Both the position numbers and the translations under genes were made by a program. Positions 34,985-49,354 of a stretch of 64,000 nucleotides of DNA are shown here, piece by piece (the first letter of the stretch is position 1; every line of letters begins with the position of its first letter). Location of the stretch: the NCBI RefSeq assembly GCF_018691265.1, contig NW_024881282.1, forward strand, positions 50,413,122-50,477,121. Reading direction: 5' to 3'. The notes under the pieces were generated by a model. The model did not search any database and was not told where the DNA came from. It saw only the letters and a list, made by a program, of their open reading frames with translations. This stretch comes from Tyto alba (lineage: Eukaryota; Chordata; Aves; Strigiformes; Tytonidae).

Positions 34985-37900
34985 CGCCCTTCTAGAGCAA
35001 CGCCAGTGCTCCTGTCCCGTTTGCATCCCAGCGTTCAGCCAGGAAGCAAGGAGGAGGAACGCTGGGCCCTGGGGAGCCACGGGCTGTCGCTTCCCCTGAG
35101 AGTGCCGTGGCTCCACCGCAGTGCGTGCCGAGAAGAGGGTCCTTTTGTTAAACCCAGATCACTGTGCTGCTGGGAAGGCACGAGACTGCTGTCCAAAGGA
35201 AGCCATCAGGTTTGACTTTGTAGCTTACCAAGTCAGGGAGACCAGGGTTCCTGGATGAGAAATGCACACACCTATGCCTATTAATGCTAGCCTCAGATCT
35301 AGACTTGAAATAACTGCTTTGCCTGATGGAGGCAGAAAATTATCAAATTATGTAAGAGTCGTGTATCCTTTGTTTGGGAAAGTGCAGATACCCTATGAGC
35401 AGAAATGTTTAGTAAGGGAAAAAAGAATACTTCTGTACAATATACTTTAAAATACTCAGCTAGTTCAAATACTGTTTGGATTTAAAAGAACAAGTAGGCT
35501 ACAAGGTTGGTTGTATACAGACAGGGTTTGCTTCTAGAGAATTATATTATATTGCATGTAAATTATCTTCACTGTTTCATACAGTTTCCTTCCTGGGAAA
35601 ACTTTCAAGATTTTGATGATTCTGTCTATCCCTTGTCAGGGCAATATGTTGAAATTTCAGAAGAGTTGTGAACTTAACTATTGCTTTGACATGAATTGTT
35701 CTTTTTGATTGTTTCTAAATATATAGTTGCATTTTTAAGGTGTATCATTTCAGCTATTACTGCCTAACATTTTGATATTAAAGTTTTCAAAGGAAAACTG
35801 ATCAAACAGAAAATCAGAAAATTGTCTAAATAACTCTTCTCAGTACTTTTGAAATAGTTCCTTTTTATAAGAAATTCAGTGCAGTTGGCTCATCTCCCCC
35901 AACCAATTTCAGTTTAAATGATTTTGTATCTTGTGGCAAAAGCAGTTTTCTTAAAATTTTCCGTTCAGCAGCATTCCTAATCCTGGAGGAGTAGGGACTC
36001 ATTTCTTTCGTGATGATGGATAGGCAGTCTGCATTTTTTCTTTTAAAGTGCTATCTGATGGTTAGAAACATAAACATAATACAATACCTTAAAATGCACA
36101 AATGCCCTAGTTATTTAATAGAAGAATGAAACAAAAGATATAGTGATGGTTTTTCCCAACATTAAGACCATGCAGTCACATTTTAATGATTACGTAGGAA
36201 TAACACTGGTGACATTGCACAAGTATTTTATCATATATATCAATATTCGTTTCCAAAGTTGATTTTTGGGTTTCTTTTTAAAAATCAGAGGTCTGTTAGT
36301 GTCTGTCTTCTGACAGAAAATATAAAGGAATTTGCTAGGTGAAAAAAAGGCTTATAATGAGATGAAACATGTTCGGTTTTAGGTTTGCAGAGAACGCTTC
36401 GAGCATTTTATATTTTACAAACATTGTTAAAATCCCATCTGGTGTTTGTGAAGTATTTTACTATCTCCTGCTGGGCCAGGCAGACATTGGTTTTCATGTC
36501 TGTATGTTTCCAAAACATTAGGAAAAAAATTGAATGGACTTGGACCAAGTGCAGCAAAATGATAGAATACCGTATTTCCCTTCTTCTGCATTCAGGAACG
36601 GAGACAAATGTCCCTGATTCCAGAAAAGATCCATCAGTTCCCATAATGGAGTTTCTTGTGAGAAATGCAGAGAAGTAAATTTCTCTAAGTAGTTCAACAT
36701 TCAACATCTTGTGCATGATAGATTTTTATGAGCAATAAATATATAATTTCTGTTTCAATTATATGCTTCATTTTCAAGGGAATTCATTTACAAAATATAA
36801 AAGCCAGATGAAAATGTGTTCCATTTTGATATACACATTTTTTCTTTATGCAGTTGACTTTACTTATTAATTGGGTGGGAAAAAAAAAATAAATACCAAG
36901 ACAGAAATGCAAAGTCCTCCTAATTTTGTATTCCTGGAGCCAACATCATGTGTACTGATGACCCATTTTCTCAACAGTTAATAGGAACAGACCCATTTCT
37001 GGTCTTACACTGCATCTGCAACTGGTATAGCTTTTAATTATTTTAATTTGGTTACTGAAGCAGTAAGAGATGAGAAAAGAGAATCAGTTCAAAAGAGGGA
37101 AGGGTCAGCGGGTCTGCATTAGCTGTGGTTTGTAGAAGGGAGATAATTATCTAAAATGACATGGCAGTGACAGCATAGCTACTGCATACAACTGCATTTT
37201 AATGGCTTAAGAAGTATAAGTATTTCCAAATACCTTTGTTTCACTGAAGATCCTAGAAGGCCTTTCCTACGTTCACTGATAATTCATAGAAAATGTAGAT
37301 ATGTTGCCAAAACAAATAAAGAAATCTTAGAGGAACAGAAGTATAAAAATAGACTGATTGCTTTTTAAGATGCAGTGGTCATACCACTGGAATACCAGAT
37401 GGAATTTTCCATAGCCACTTTTGTGCCTTTTACCTGATAAATGGCTGGCATTATATCAGAAACCCTTTTCTGTGCGTGCTTTGATTGTGTATTTGTTATT
37501 TTTTTTAAAGGATAGACTTTTGATAGGAGTGTAATTCTTGCTGCATTTGTTCATCCTTCATTCCTCAACACATGATTTACACACATAGGGTCCATCTTCC
37601 TGCCAGGGGAGGTGGGGAGCAGGTATACATGCACACACATTCATATAAACTTCATGTGTGAGCAACCCAAGGGATTGATTGTGTGTGCAGGTAGTAGGCG
37701 CATTCCCACTTCCACACAGTTTTGGCTCTTGGGAAACACGTTATCCTTTTCTTTCCAAGCCATTGGTTCTCTCTCTTTGTTCATATCATGCCCATTCTTA
37801 GAGCTGAAGATCAAAGTTGTGAATGTGAGGTCAACAGATTACCTGATGCATATATAAAACCCGTGGAAATGAGATTGCTCTTTGTTACAGCAATCTTAAG

Positions 37901-39748
37901 TGTCATGATAATCAGTATTTTGGATAAATGTCATTTATTTCTGTTTGAGGCACTTTTCTGACTCTCTATGCGCGGAGTTTGATAACAGCTGTATGCTTAG
38001 CAGCAAATGTGAACTGTTAACTCTCTGGGAAACAGCAAAAGGGGTGGAGAAGCTCAGACACAGTAATTGCTGTCTCCTCCATTAGGCAGATGTGCAATAC
38101 AGGTATTTGTTCCATGAAGATCTGAAAGTCTGATAAACTAGAACTGGAGGAGGACTTAGAGAATGGTAAGAAGCTGAGAGGGGAGTAGGGATTGCTAAAG
38201 TCTGTAACAGTGAGGAGACAATTACCTCTCTCTTCCAGCCCCTTTACCCTTTTTTAGGGGATATGGTGGTCAGTAGCGAGCTGGCGACCAGCAGTGGAGG
38301 TTGGCGGGGGGGAGGGAAAGAGTGGTGGGAGAAGGGAGGCCAACTGCAGCTCTCCATCAGGTGGGAATGATTATGGAAAGAATGATGACCTGTACCGTAC
38401 AAGTTATTGATGGTAGTTCCCAGAGGAGTTGAGTTAATAAAGCTGCAGCCAAAATAAACCACATCCCTTGCATCTTGTCTTTCTTCCTGCATGTCCAGAA
38501 CAAGGCAATGAAAGTCTATTGCCTCCCCTTCCCCCTGTGCCTCCCTCAACACGTTGAAGCTTTCTTCTACTCTGTACTGTACAGCTGTGTCATGGAAAGA
38601 TGTAACTGTTGTTTTCCGTTAAAAGTACAAAAATATGAACATTGAATAAATCCTGATTCTACTTTTCTAAAAGGAGGTATACATTCAGAGTGGGAAAAGG
38701 AGTGGAAAGCAAACCAGCAGAAATATTACCTGCTTTATGTAACAGTATCTTGATTTTGCCTTTAGCATCTGTTCATAGAGCTGTGCTAAGCTGCATTTCT
38801 CTAGGCTGGGCAGAAAGTACTGTTTGCACTATGCAATCCATGAGGGGAGCTAACACCCAGCAATCAGGTGACAGTCTTTGGAAGTGACTGTTTTTTTTTA
38901 ATAGTATAGACTTGTAGAAAAGTTGTTCTGAACAAGAATAATTGTAGAATGGAACTCAATGAAGGGCTGGATTCTTAGAATCCAAATTCTGGCCTTCTCA
39001 GTGGTTCCTGTTGATCCAGAGCTATTTTATTCTACTATGTCTTTCTGGTAAAAGTATATATATATCTTGTCCATTTTGTAGACAGTCACTTCCTAGGTAT
39101 TTTCCACAACAAACAGCACATGGCAACCCTGATTCTACATCATATTTTTCCATTTGCTTTTACAGCTCTCGTCTTAATTTTCATTATTTTCATCACTGAT
39201 ATTAAATGGCATTTTTCAGTACGACTTGGGTTCCAAGACTTGTCAGTATGGAGGAGCATTTGTACTAGTGGGGAGTGAATGACTGGCTTCAACACCATGT
39301 CTATTATTTAATAGCTTTGGCTTTCTATTTCCTTAAAAATTGGTTTGTCTGCTTCCAAATCTACCATAGGAGCTGCGTGTGCCAGAATAATGCTTTATGT
39401 AGACATCAAACCCTGATGTTGTTGCCCTGGGTATGAATCTTTGTAAATTATTTGTACAGTCCATCTAGGAACTGCCCCATTACTGAAGTATTAAAGTTAC
39501 TGAGTATTTAAAAATAGAAATATCTGGAACAATATAAGCTTATCTTTTTTACCTTTTTCTTTGCCCAAGGTTTAGGAAAAATATCTTAATTAGTTTATAG
39601 CTTGGCTGAATGGACATTTGTGTACCTGTGTATGTGATTGAGTGTGTCTGTATTTATACTCAGAACTCATAGTGAAAGGTATATTGACTATGCATTTATT
39701 TCTGAAGGTGGTGACATTTCTGCTCTTTCTCCTGTGAGTCCTGCAGTC

Positions 39749-39810
39749 AAAGTTTCATTTAATTTTTAATTTAATATAATTTAAATTAAATTAAAATTAA
39801 AAGTTTCATT
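39749..39810. repeat. AT-only hairpin between 11 bp direct repeats
   Basis: AAAGTTTCATT occurs at 39749-39759 and again at 39800-39810. The 40 bp between are A/T only and form an imperfect palindrome: 39759-39775 against 39785-39800, one base of length difference, loop of about 9 bp. The layout resembles a tiny insertion flanked by a target duplication, or a replication-slippage product. Confidence 0.8.
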
Positions 39811-42800
39811 AACATTTTATTTCATTTCCCAGAGAAGGGAGCTGTAGTATTCATGAGGAGGTCATCAGCCAGAAGTGGGGTTGTGGTCCTGAAACTAGGT
39901 GTGCTGATACAAAAGCTTGGGAGCAGCTCATCTGAGTCAAACTCTTCTTAAATGACATCTGAATGGAAGATAATATATATAGCTAGTTTTATTAGTTTAT
40001 TAGTAAAGAATCTTCTTTTAGTCCAGGAGGCAAGAAATTGAAAATTGAAAATTTAGAGTAATAGGAATGTTTACTAGCAAGTCAGGCATTTTGTGTGCGG
40101 TGGTTTGTTGCTATTTGTGTATCTGCTGTTATTCTAAAATCATTACATCTTCCTGTAACAGTACTTCTCAGTCTTTTAAAAGCTGAGCTCACTTTTAAAA
40201 TGCAATCAATCAAACACATTGCTTTTCCATCAGCTTTTAAAGTCAAACACCTTAGCATATGTATATTCTAGGTTATCCTTATTACATGCCATTTTTTACC
40301 GCTTACTCTCAGAAACACTGGGGTAAGGATACCTGCTAACATACTTTTTCCTTTGTACATGCATCAGTAGTGAAATAGTGAGCAGTATTGGCACTAGTAC
40401 CTCCTGTAATTGGTAGATTTAGTGCATGCCTAAGAGTATAAGTTGCAGGCAGACCAATTGCTCCATTTTTTTTGCAGTCACCTTTCACAAGCACAAGAGT
40501 TAGAGCTTTCATTTTTAATAATGGCAGATTAGTGTCTGTTAGGAGAGATGCCCACCAAAGTTAGTCTGTATCCTAAGGAATGTTCTATGTATTGAGAAAT
40601 GTTATTCTATAATTACCAGCTTAACACCAGGCAAGTGGAAAACTTTTCACACACAAGGACTAGATCTTTTATAAAGATAAAATATTTTTCAGACTGCAGA
40701 AGTTTTGCAGTCTTGGTGATGATCTTGGATAAAGTAAAAATGAGGGTACTTGCTTCTGTTGACTGAATTCCAACATTAATTTAGACCTAAATCATACTTA
40801 GCTCTAATCATTTTGATCTCTACATCCCAATGAGGGGTGGAAAATTTCCTTAAAATCCCTTTTGTTACCCTGGGTTTGCAAAGGTAAGAGTCCACCCTAT
40901 AATTTTTTCTCAGGTGTTCTCTGATGTGAAAGCCTTTTGGGAGTGAAACACTTGACTGTAGGCATTTCATGCTCTATGAAGTATGATTGTATTACTAAAG
41001 CTTTGGATATCGAATGTTTTGAATTCATTGAGGTCCAATTTTTCTTAGAGCTACTGATACTTAGTATGTAGAAAGTTTGGCTAGTGGATCCAATGATGGG
41101 TGATAAGTGAGTGGGCCCAATGTGGATCCTTGCCACCCTGCCCCAACCTCCAGATTTTCTTTGGAAAAAATAAAAAATCACGGTGTGGATGAGTACCAAT
41201 GAAGGGTCTGTTGCTGTCTGCACACAGCAAGATATGCCCTAGTATTAATAAGCACAGTAAGGACCAGCATTCATTTCATCAATTGTTTTTAAGCAACTGG
41301 GTCAATGATATTTCTGACAATGTGAACTGTGAGCATTTAAATTGCTTTCACAAAAGCGGTTAACACATTGTACTACTAATTATATGATTACAGGGGAGCT
41401 ATTTATCAATTTACTTTTACAGGAACTGTTTATTTTGGACTTAACCTTTGAGTTTTGCTGTAGTTTGAAAGAGAACCTCTCACAGAAGGAAGCTGTTAGT
41501 AGTGGCTAGTTTATAGTGTTTGGGGCCCAACAAAAATACCTCAGAATCATCCAAGGCCAGACAAGATGTTTTATGAAAGTCTCCTAATTCCACTCTTGAA
41601 ACACAAGTTTCAGTTTAAAAATGACCAGATTTTTTTGTTTCTAAATATTAATCTTTCTTAAAATTCAAGTTTCAGCTCATGCAAGTGTAAATAACTGGTG
41701 ACACATAGAAGAGGACAGGCAACCTTTGGTGTATCTATCTACCTTAGTTCACTTCCCTCCTCATATAGCAACCCTACTCTTTGTTTTTTAGCAGCTATAA
41801 AACATAAAGATTGTCAACTTTGCTCATGCTCTCTGGCATGTACTTGCTTTGAGTGGAAAGATTTTGCTAGGGACAGAGCAATAAATCAAGCTGCCATTTT
41901 TGAGAGCTATGTGTAAGGGCTGTAATGTCTCTAGACCTCCTGGTAGGTCTGCTAGTGATGGCATAAGGAGTTTTGATTGATAGGTGAAATATGAATGTTG
42001 CACCAAAAGTGAACATGCACAGTGCTCAAGTGGAATAAGAATGTGGACCAATGAGAGTATTAGAGGGAACAGCATGTACTAAACCCACAGCCAGAATGGC
42101 TTTAACAAACACAGGCTGGTCTTTTTGCAAATTAATTCAGGATTATATGGAATGGACTGTTCTCAAACCTGGGAATTTATGCCCCATGCTCCCTTTGGAT
42201 GAGTCTGCATATGCAGTATAAGTGCAGGGCAGCATGCCCTAAGCTTTGCCTGCAGAAGCAAGTTGCATTGGTTAAACTTAAGTTTTTAAATATATTTTGT
42301 TAAACACCCTCTGAGTACATGGTTTTCTTAGTTTAAGTATTAGACAGGTTTCTGACTAATTGACCTGCATTAGCAAGGTTTGCAGTGCTCTTTATATGAG
42401 AAGTCTCACAGGGTACTGTAGAAATGACCAAATTGAGCCTAAAAAATAACATAGAATTTATTCACAAACTATTATTTAAAGAGTGTCTTTGAACACACTT
42501 GTACTTTCATAAGAGTTGAACAATTTGTCCAGTTTAGAGCCTAAGCACTAGCCCTGCTAAAGACTGTTTAAAAATTAGGCACCGTGCCCCTAGACCGGAT
42601 CCCGCATCCTGTGCCAAGTGCTAGTGTTAGCTGTGCTGAGCATGGGGAGAGGATGAACCAAAAACATCTGCAGGAGGCCAGAGTTCCTACAGAGAGCCAG
42701 AAGGACACGTTAGGAATCTTGATTCTCTGCTGAAGGACTGAATCTGACGTACAGCTTCAAAGGTGTTTCCTCCTAACTTTGGATGCCTGGTCCAGAATCC

Positions 42801-43655
42801 TTTTCATGGAAGACCCTGAAAGTTCAGTGTATTACTTTGATTACACATTTACTGTTAGTACAACAGCCATCTGCTTCTTTTCATAGACTGACAGCTTGAG
42901 GACTAACAGCCTGAGGACTTGGAAGAGCTGGGATCACTGCCATTGGCTTGAGGGGCAAATGTGGATGCAGGCAAGTGGACTCTGAAGTGAACATTGCAGT
43001 CTTGGTCTCGTGAAGATCACATCAGGGACTTGGCTATAACATACTGAGGTTTTGCATTCAGGCTGTGTGCTTCAGTTTCATTCTCTCCCGGTGCCATGGT
43101 GGTGATGATGCAGACCTGCATGTTGTTCCACATTGAGATGTGATGTGATGTGGCAGGGGCACTTACTGAGGTTCAGGAGTTCCATATATGCAAGGGCAGG
43201 AAATGCTCATTTCTTACTTCCCAAAAGATACCTTTAATTTGCACCCTGCCCATACTATTGAAGTTGTGACACCATCTAGAAAAGCATGCAAAATTCTTTG
43301 ATCCAGAAAGGCTAAGAAGAAACCTATTGCTGTTCCTCCTATTTAGGACACACACCTCACTGATGATTCTTACTTTTTGTCCCTATTTCAACCTCAGGAG
43401 CAAACACCAGAACCTGGGATACCCCATGTGGTTGACAAGTGGTCCATTTCTACCATTTGGAAACATACTCCCTGCTGTAAATTGCTGTATTGAAACTGAT
43501 TTTTCTGTATGATAGCCACTACATTAGCCAGCAGCTCCAGAGATAGAATTTGAGTCCTCTCAAAATATGTCCTTAAGCTGTTGAATTTGTATTTCTCACT
43601 TCCTGGGTAAATGCTGTAAGATCTGTAAAAAGAGGTGCTCTCACCTCTGGATATT

Positions 43656-43677
43656 AAAAAAAAAAAAAAAAAAAAAA
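43656..43677. repeat. A22 homopolymer
   Basis: A run of 22 A. The upstream 200 bp were read for a retrocopy or SINE body and none was recognised. Confidence 0.9.
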
Positions 43678-45974
43678 TCAAACCAACTTGGTGGCTCACA
43701 GCTGCCACTTCTTCCATGAATATGTGTTAAATGTCTCTCTGAATTTCTGTTGCATTCAGTTACTCAGAGATTTTAAGCTAGTGGAACATGTTTTTTTCTG
43801 GGTCCTGACCATATCTAGGCTGTCAATGGCAGAGAAAGCACTGAATCAAACAGATGTATATACTGGGTGAATTTAAGCAACTTCAAATTTAGGCAACAGC
43901 TGATGAGTATTATTTGATTCCCAATTATGGTCTCAGGGCCTTAGTTCCAACTTCAGTCCCACTTTAAATGCCTGCATCCTTCCTGGATACAGCACAAAGG
44001 CTTTAGAGAATGCTAGTGCCTGTGTTCAAGTGTGCTTTTGCACAGAGCCCCTGAGGAAAAGATGACACTCTTTAGTCTTCTTCAGACTCCATACTATGGC
44101 ATATGTTGTCTCAGTTTCACTTTTGAGTAAAAAAAACTTATAGGTTCATGATGGTCTGTACAGATCTCAAATGTAACGTTTTTCTTCTTTCCCTACTCTT
44201 AGGGCTTAGACACTCTAAACAAAGGATTTAGGGGTTTTTGGCTTCTTCTGTATGATATTGTTAAGGTCTCATTATTACTTTTGTGAAATAGGGTATAAAT
44301 TAGTAGATTGTAACATATGTGTTTCTGTGCATGTTAATTAGATTTGGCAAAGCTAATTAATCTAATCTCGAACACCACAAAATCCCCACTTTTTAGCACA
44401 TACTAATCTGAGAATCATAGAGGGAATGAAATGGAAAGAAAGAGCATTTGTTATAAAAACACACAGGGACTTTCTTCTGAAGAATGTTGACCTAGAAGCT
44501 GTGTACACATATTTCTTTTGTTAGAAGAAATGTTTTAAAAGGTGAATACAATAGTTCTATATTTTCTCAGGGGAAACTTCAAGTAACAATTATATTACTA
44601 CTATTCAAAATTATATGTATATATATTAAAATGGAAAAAGTGTTACATTCAGTAACTTGCAAATACTATTCTTGCTTTTAAAGCTTCTCTGTTCTTTCGA
44701 AACAGAGAGACTACAATTAGTCTGTCGAGCATTAAAGCATTAAACAACTGTTACTGAGCTTTTTGGTTGCTCTCAGGTGCTAAATGCTAGAAAACATGAA
44801 AGTCACTAATTTGGGCTTTAAGACTTTACAGCTCAGATTCATTTTATAAAATGATTGCCCACAGAAAATAAAGAAGTAGATGTTGCCTGTTGGTAAACAT
44901 TCAATGAATAATGTCAGCCTGTAAAATACAAGTGGTAAGAGAACAGATATTTGAGGTACGGAAAAGACTGCAGATAGATAAGTGGCTTGTTTTTAGTCAC
45001 TCATTCTGAGAGGAGTATGTCTGATATTTACTCTGTTTGCCATCCATTCATTTCTAACCCCAGATTAAAATCCACTTAGATGTAGATGTCAATGTCTCAA
45101 GAGGATTTGTCAGACAGATATCCATAAAACCATGTGCTGGAGAAGTCAGCTCTGATGCAGCGTTTTAGCAGCTCATGGGGGTGATCTAGGCAGCTAGAAA
45201 TTCTGTCAGTGGCAATCCTTTTGCTGGAAGGACTACCCAGCTCGCAGCACTGATGGCAGGGAAGCTGCTGCTGCTAGCTGCTCTGCCCCTTCCAGTCTGG
45301 CCAGTGGTGCTGACAGCAGCTGAGGGAATTGGATTCCCAGGCCCACAGCAGCATCATGCATAGTGCCTCTTTTCTTCATTTTGAGAGAAGAAAAGGAAGA
45401 GTTAATTTTAGCTTAATATGCAAAACTTTTATTTTTGTGTACTGTATGAAGCATGAACTCAGTGGGAGGTCTGTGAAACAGAGCCTGATTCGACCCCATC
45501 AGCATTCTGGTCATATTTTAGGACAACATAAGCAGAATTACAGCTTTTAGAAATGTTGCTTTGCTCTCATCTAAATCTGCCCCACACCTGAGTTCAGTGT
45601 AGAAAGGGGGTGAAATATCCATGCCAAGGCTGGGGTATTTAAATTTCCCAGCTGTTTTTTTTTTTTTTTTTTTTATTTCATTATTCTTTCTCCCCTTCCC
45701 CACCCTGATAGTTTTCAGAAATCAATGAGAAAAATTAAAGGCAATTAATTCAGTTCAAGATTTACTTCTACCAAGTCATTCCCTAGCCTATGTTCATGTT
45801 TACAATTTTCCTTTTTTTTTTTTTTTTTTAAATAAATACTATTACTAGTAGTTTGAAAAATTGTGGTTTTAGTGTTTGTTCATGAACAAAGTCATAGGAA
45901 GCTTCACTGACCTTCCCTTTCTTCCTCTGCAGGGAGGAAAGAAGAGCTGTGCCTGTTATTTCCATCACCACAAG

Positions 45975-46060
45975 TTGAAACAGGCTGTGGTCTTCACAGT
46001 GGTCCCGTCATTTGCCCAAGTGAGTTCTGTATCTGGCAGAGCCAGGGTCCATAAGCAGGC
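45975..46060 (-). repeat. MIR-type SINE relic, partial
   Basis: The plus-strand stretch CATTTGCCCAAGTGAGTTCT followed by CTGGCAGAGCCAGGGTCC parallels the reverse complement of the MIR core (CTTGCCCAAGGTCAC...GTGGCAGAGCCAGGATTCG). It is only a fragment and diverged. Call from memory. Confidence 0.45.
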
Positions 46061-49000
46061 AAGGTCATGCTTTAAAGAAACTCCTGTAGCGGAAGCCACT
46101 TGTCCTCAATACAAATGTCCCCTACTGCAGGTTCTTTTTAAATAATGAATCATGTCTCATTTCTGTAGTGCTGAAAGTTTTGTATTTTTCACTTTTCAGT
46201 TTCTGAATACTATAGGAAATAAATTGCATTGACTGAATTGATGGACTCAAGAAACTGAAATGATTTTCTTCTGTTGTGATTAGAACACATGAAATAATGT
46301 GTCTCATAGTAACAGTTTATTTTGTTTAATTCTTTCTGCAGCCAACTTGAACTAAGTTTTCAAGTTCCTTAAATAGATTTTTTTTTTTTTTTTCTTTCAG
46401 GCAAAACTATTGATGCAATTGGATTTGAACTAAGCAGAAAATAAAATATTCAGAACTGTTTTGGGCTTGTGCCCTCTAGAACCACAATTATGTCTCTAAA
46501 CAAGAAATTGATTTTGAAACAAACCACAGGTTTTAATAACTCTCAGTGTTCCCTTCAGGTTCCCGTTCTGTGTAGGGAGTTTTGTAACTAATTTGCACCT
46601 CTCGGTTCAAGGTAGAAGTGCCTTAAATATGGATCAGAAATGGATCTGTCAGCAAAGGCTGGGTCTGTACTTTCCCAAAGTTTGGGAGTGTTTAGATCTT
46701 GGAACTTGATTTTGGTCAGGCTTGTTCTTTGATATCCTTAGATGAAAGGCAGCCTATAAATGTGAAGAGAAAATTCTTCTGCTTTGGTTACACCAGTGTT
46801 ACTGAATTAATGCCAATCTGGTTGCATGCTGTAACAGGGTGGAAAATTTGGCCCAGAGTGTTTATTGTAAGTAGCAATAAGGAAAATAAACCTATTGAAG
46901 GGAAGAAACACAAAACTGTAAGTGGTCAGGCAGCAGGCCTCTTGCTAACTTTACTTGCCAAACTGATGATTTACTCCAACATTAATGTTTTATACAACCA
47001 AGCCAAATTCCCTGTATAAAACATTTTATTGCAACAACCCTGTCTCCCCTGCCCTTTGCCTTTTCCAAGAAATTGAAGGGCACATATAAACTGCTAAAAG
47101 ACCTGAAATTGTTTAGATATCTGTATTCACTATCCCTCCAGACTTATTTACTACAAAAAGAGCAAAGAGAAACAGCCAAAGATTTTAAGAGGATAGAGAA
47201 GTTTTTAATTGTGAAATATCCAGGGGCTTTATTGTAGACTTAAGGGTCCGCACTACACATTTCTAATAGCAAACAATAGAAGTGAAAAATAAAAGGGTTT
47301 AATGCATCAGTTATGGGTTGGCAATGAACAGATATGTGGTGCTTATTCTCTGGCTGGCGTGGCATGGCATCTGCATTGGGACCCTACTAAAACAAAAAAG
47401 CGGAAAGTCAAACAACAGTCATGTCAAATTAAACCTCTTTTTGTTTAATTTTTCAAAGTGATTCATTTAGCTGGTTGGCAGAGAGTCAAACTGATAGCTA
47501 ACAATAGTTCATTTGTATAATGTCGCTTTCAGTACCCTGTAGCCACTCGACTGTAACAGAACTTATCTTCTGTAATTCTCTTTGAGCTGTGAAGATAGGC
47601 CAGGAAACTGGAGTAGGTCAGGTGTACATGAAGGCGCAGCTCACATAGAGGGGAAGTTTGTGCTTCATGAACCATAGAATTGGGAACGGATTTTCAAGAA
47701 CTGTTAAAGCTTACTTTTAATCTGAAAAGTGAACAAAACTGATACCACCATGTTCCATGTTTGCCGAGCCTCAGCAATTCAAAAAATAAAAGACCTTATT
47801 TTATAGAGAAGAAAATGTGTTGTATAAACTGCCAATGCTGCAAATACCCTGTGAGAGCAAATAATGAAAATGAGATCTTTCCTGACTACATTTTCTCACC
47901 AGTTATAAGAGTTTGGGGATGGTAACTTAGTCTTTTGGTGATTTCGATGCAATTCTATTTTCTTCAGTAGGGTTGAAAAAATAAGTATGGCTAGAATTAG
48001 CAAACTACAGTTTTGCACAGATATGAGTAAATCTACTCATAAACACTTTTTAGTAATAGTTCTATGAGGCCTACAGAAATAAAGTTAAGCAAAGGTTATA
48101 ATGTTAATAAAGTCAGTAGCCAAACCTAATAATCAGAGAGGAAGCAGATCAGTTGAGTAAGAAGATAATATTTACAGTAAGTGTAAGTGTTGATAGCAAA
48201 GTTTTTTCTGTTCTATTTAATAGAATTTTGTGTGACTGTTGTGTGGTGTTTGATCAAGGAGCTCTGGCACAGGTTGTTGACCAAATAAAAACAAGTGTAG
48301 TGTATGACAGTTCTCTGGCATTTTAAAATTGTATATCATGCAGTATAACTGTATACAGAAACATTACAGTGAGTGGGAAAATATGAACAGCCTACACATG
48401 CAAGACATCTGTTTAAATCCCGTGTATAATTTTTGTTTGTTTGTTTGTTATAAAGGGCTGTATAATTTTGATCTTCAGTTTCAGTTTTTACATTTTTCAT
48501 CTAAACTTTTCCATATATTCATGCTCAGACAAGGTGATCTGTGATAAAATAAAACATTTTTATACATAAGAACCATGGATTGTATATTAAATAAACCTAT
48601 TATTCAGCTCCAGTGAGGATTATATATTCTTGCAAGGGACAAATTTTCTCAAAAGTCAATTAGAACTTTCACCTGTGTTCCTGTAAGTATGCTCTGTCTA
48701 TATCAAAAGCTCTTGTACTTGTGATTCACTTCTAGTTTTGTACAGGTCTTCTATCAAAGAAGGTTATTTTAGAATAATTTTCAAATGCTGATTTTCTTAA
48801 AGAAGCATAGTTATCTGTGATTTGACCTATATTTGTGGAACTATAATAATTCTGATAGAATAAAAACAATTTTTTTCATAAAATGTGTATAGCTGTTGCT
48901 AAATAGAAGGATTCTGTCAAAAAAAGACAGGAGAAAGAGCATTGGTCCATCATCCCTGATTCTTCAGGGCCATCTTTATGTGATACTTGTGTTAAAATCT

Positions 49001-49354
49001 GTAATTTTTCCTCTCTGAATTGCATCTAATATATCATTTTGACTATTCATTGTTACTACATCTTTAATATGTTGAAGAATGTTTTGTGTTCTCCAACATC
49101 CTGGTCAGCCACACCAATGAGATTTTTTGGTAAATATGGGTCTCTAGTCAGTCAAATCAAGAGTGGATTCTGATCAAAAGGAATCCTTCAGCCTAATAGG
49201 GTAAAGAAACAGTTTATTCTCCAGAAAAATTTACATTATAGAAACAATAGAATGCCCATAAGAAATATTCTGCTTATGTTATGTATTTTCTGATGGGTTT
49301 TATACTGATATAAAATAAATGCAGGAAAATAGATTCAAAATGTGTATTACTCAC

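Larger units (their letters stand above)
34790..35170. other. GC- and CpG-richer patch around an interstitial telomeric repeat
   Basis: About 15 CpG in 380 bp, in contrast to the AT-rich surroundings. It contains the telomeric repeat at 34881-34902, the short palindrome at 34964-34984 and an octamer-like GTTTGCAT (35020-35027). ORFs on both strands (64-96 codons) have no recognised domain. It may be a regulatory element or the remnant of a subtelomeric or repaired segment. Confidence 0.4.
35171..49354. other. Intergenic, no gene seen
   Basis: About 14 kb of mainly AT-rich sequence. It includes the AT hairpin with direct repeats (39749-39810), an A22 run (43656-43677), T20 (45655-45674), T18 (45812-45829) and T16 (46378-46393) runs, the MIR-like relic near 46.0 kb and a TTTG run near 48437. 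ORFs up to 108 codons carry no domain that I recognise. TSPAN8, expected on this side from human synteny, is not visible. Confidence 0.5.

Noticed and set aside
40776..41223. Overlapping minus-strand ORFs of 64 and 108 codons, considered as a transposase fragment
   Set aside because: No catalytic motif, zinc finger or terminal inverted repeats seen.
46378..46446. Pyrimidine tract plus CTTTCAG acceptor followed by a short segment and AATAAA (plus strand)
   Set aside because: Resembles a terminal exon of a non-coding transcript, but the T16 run alone creates the tract, the frame closes after about ten codons and no partner donor was identified.
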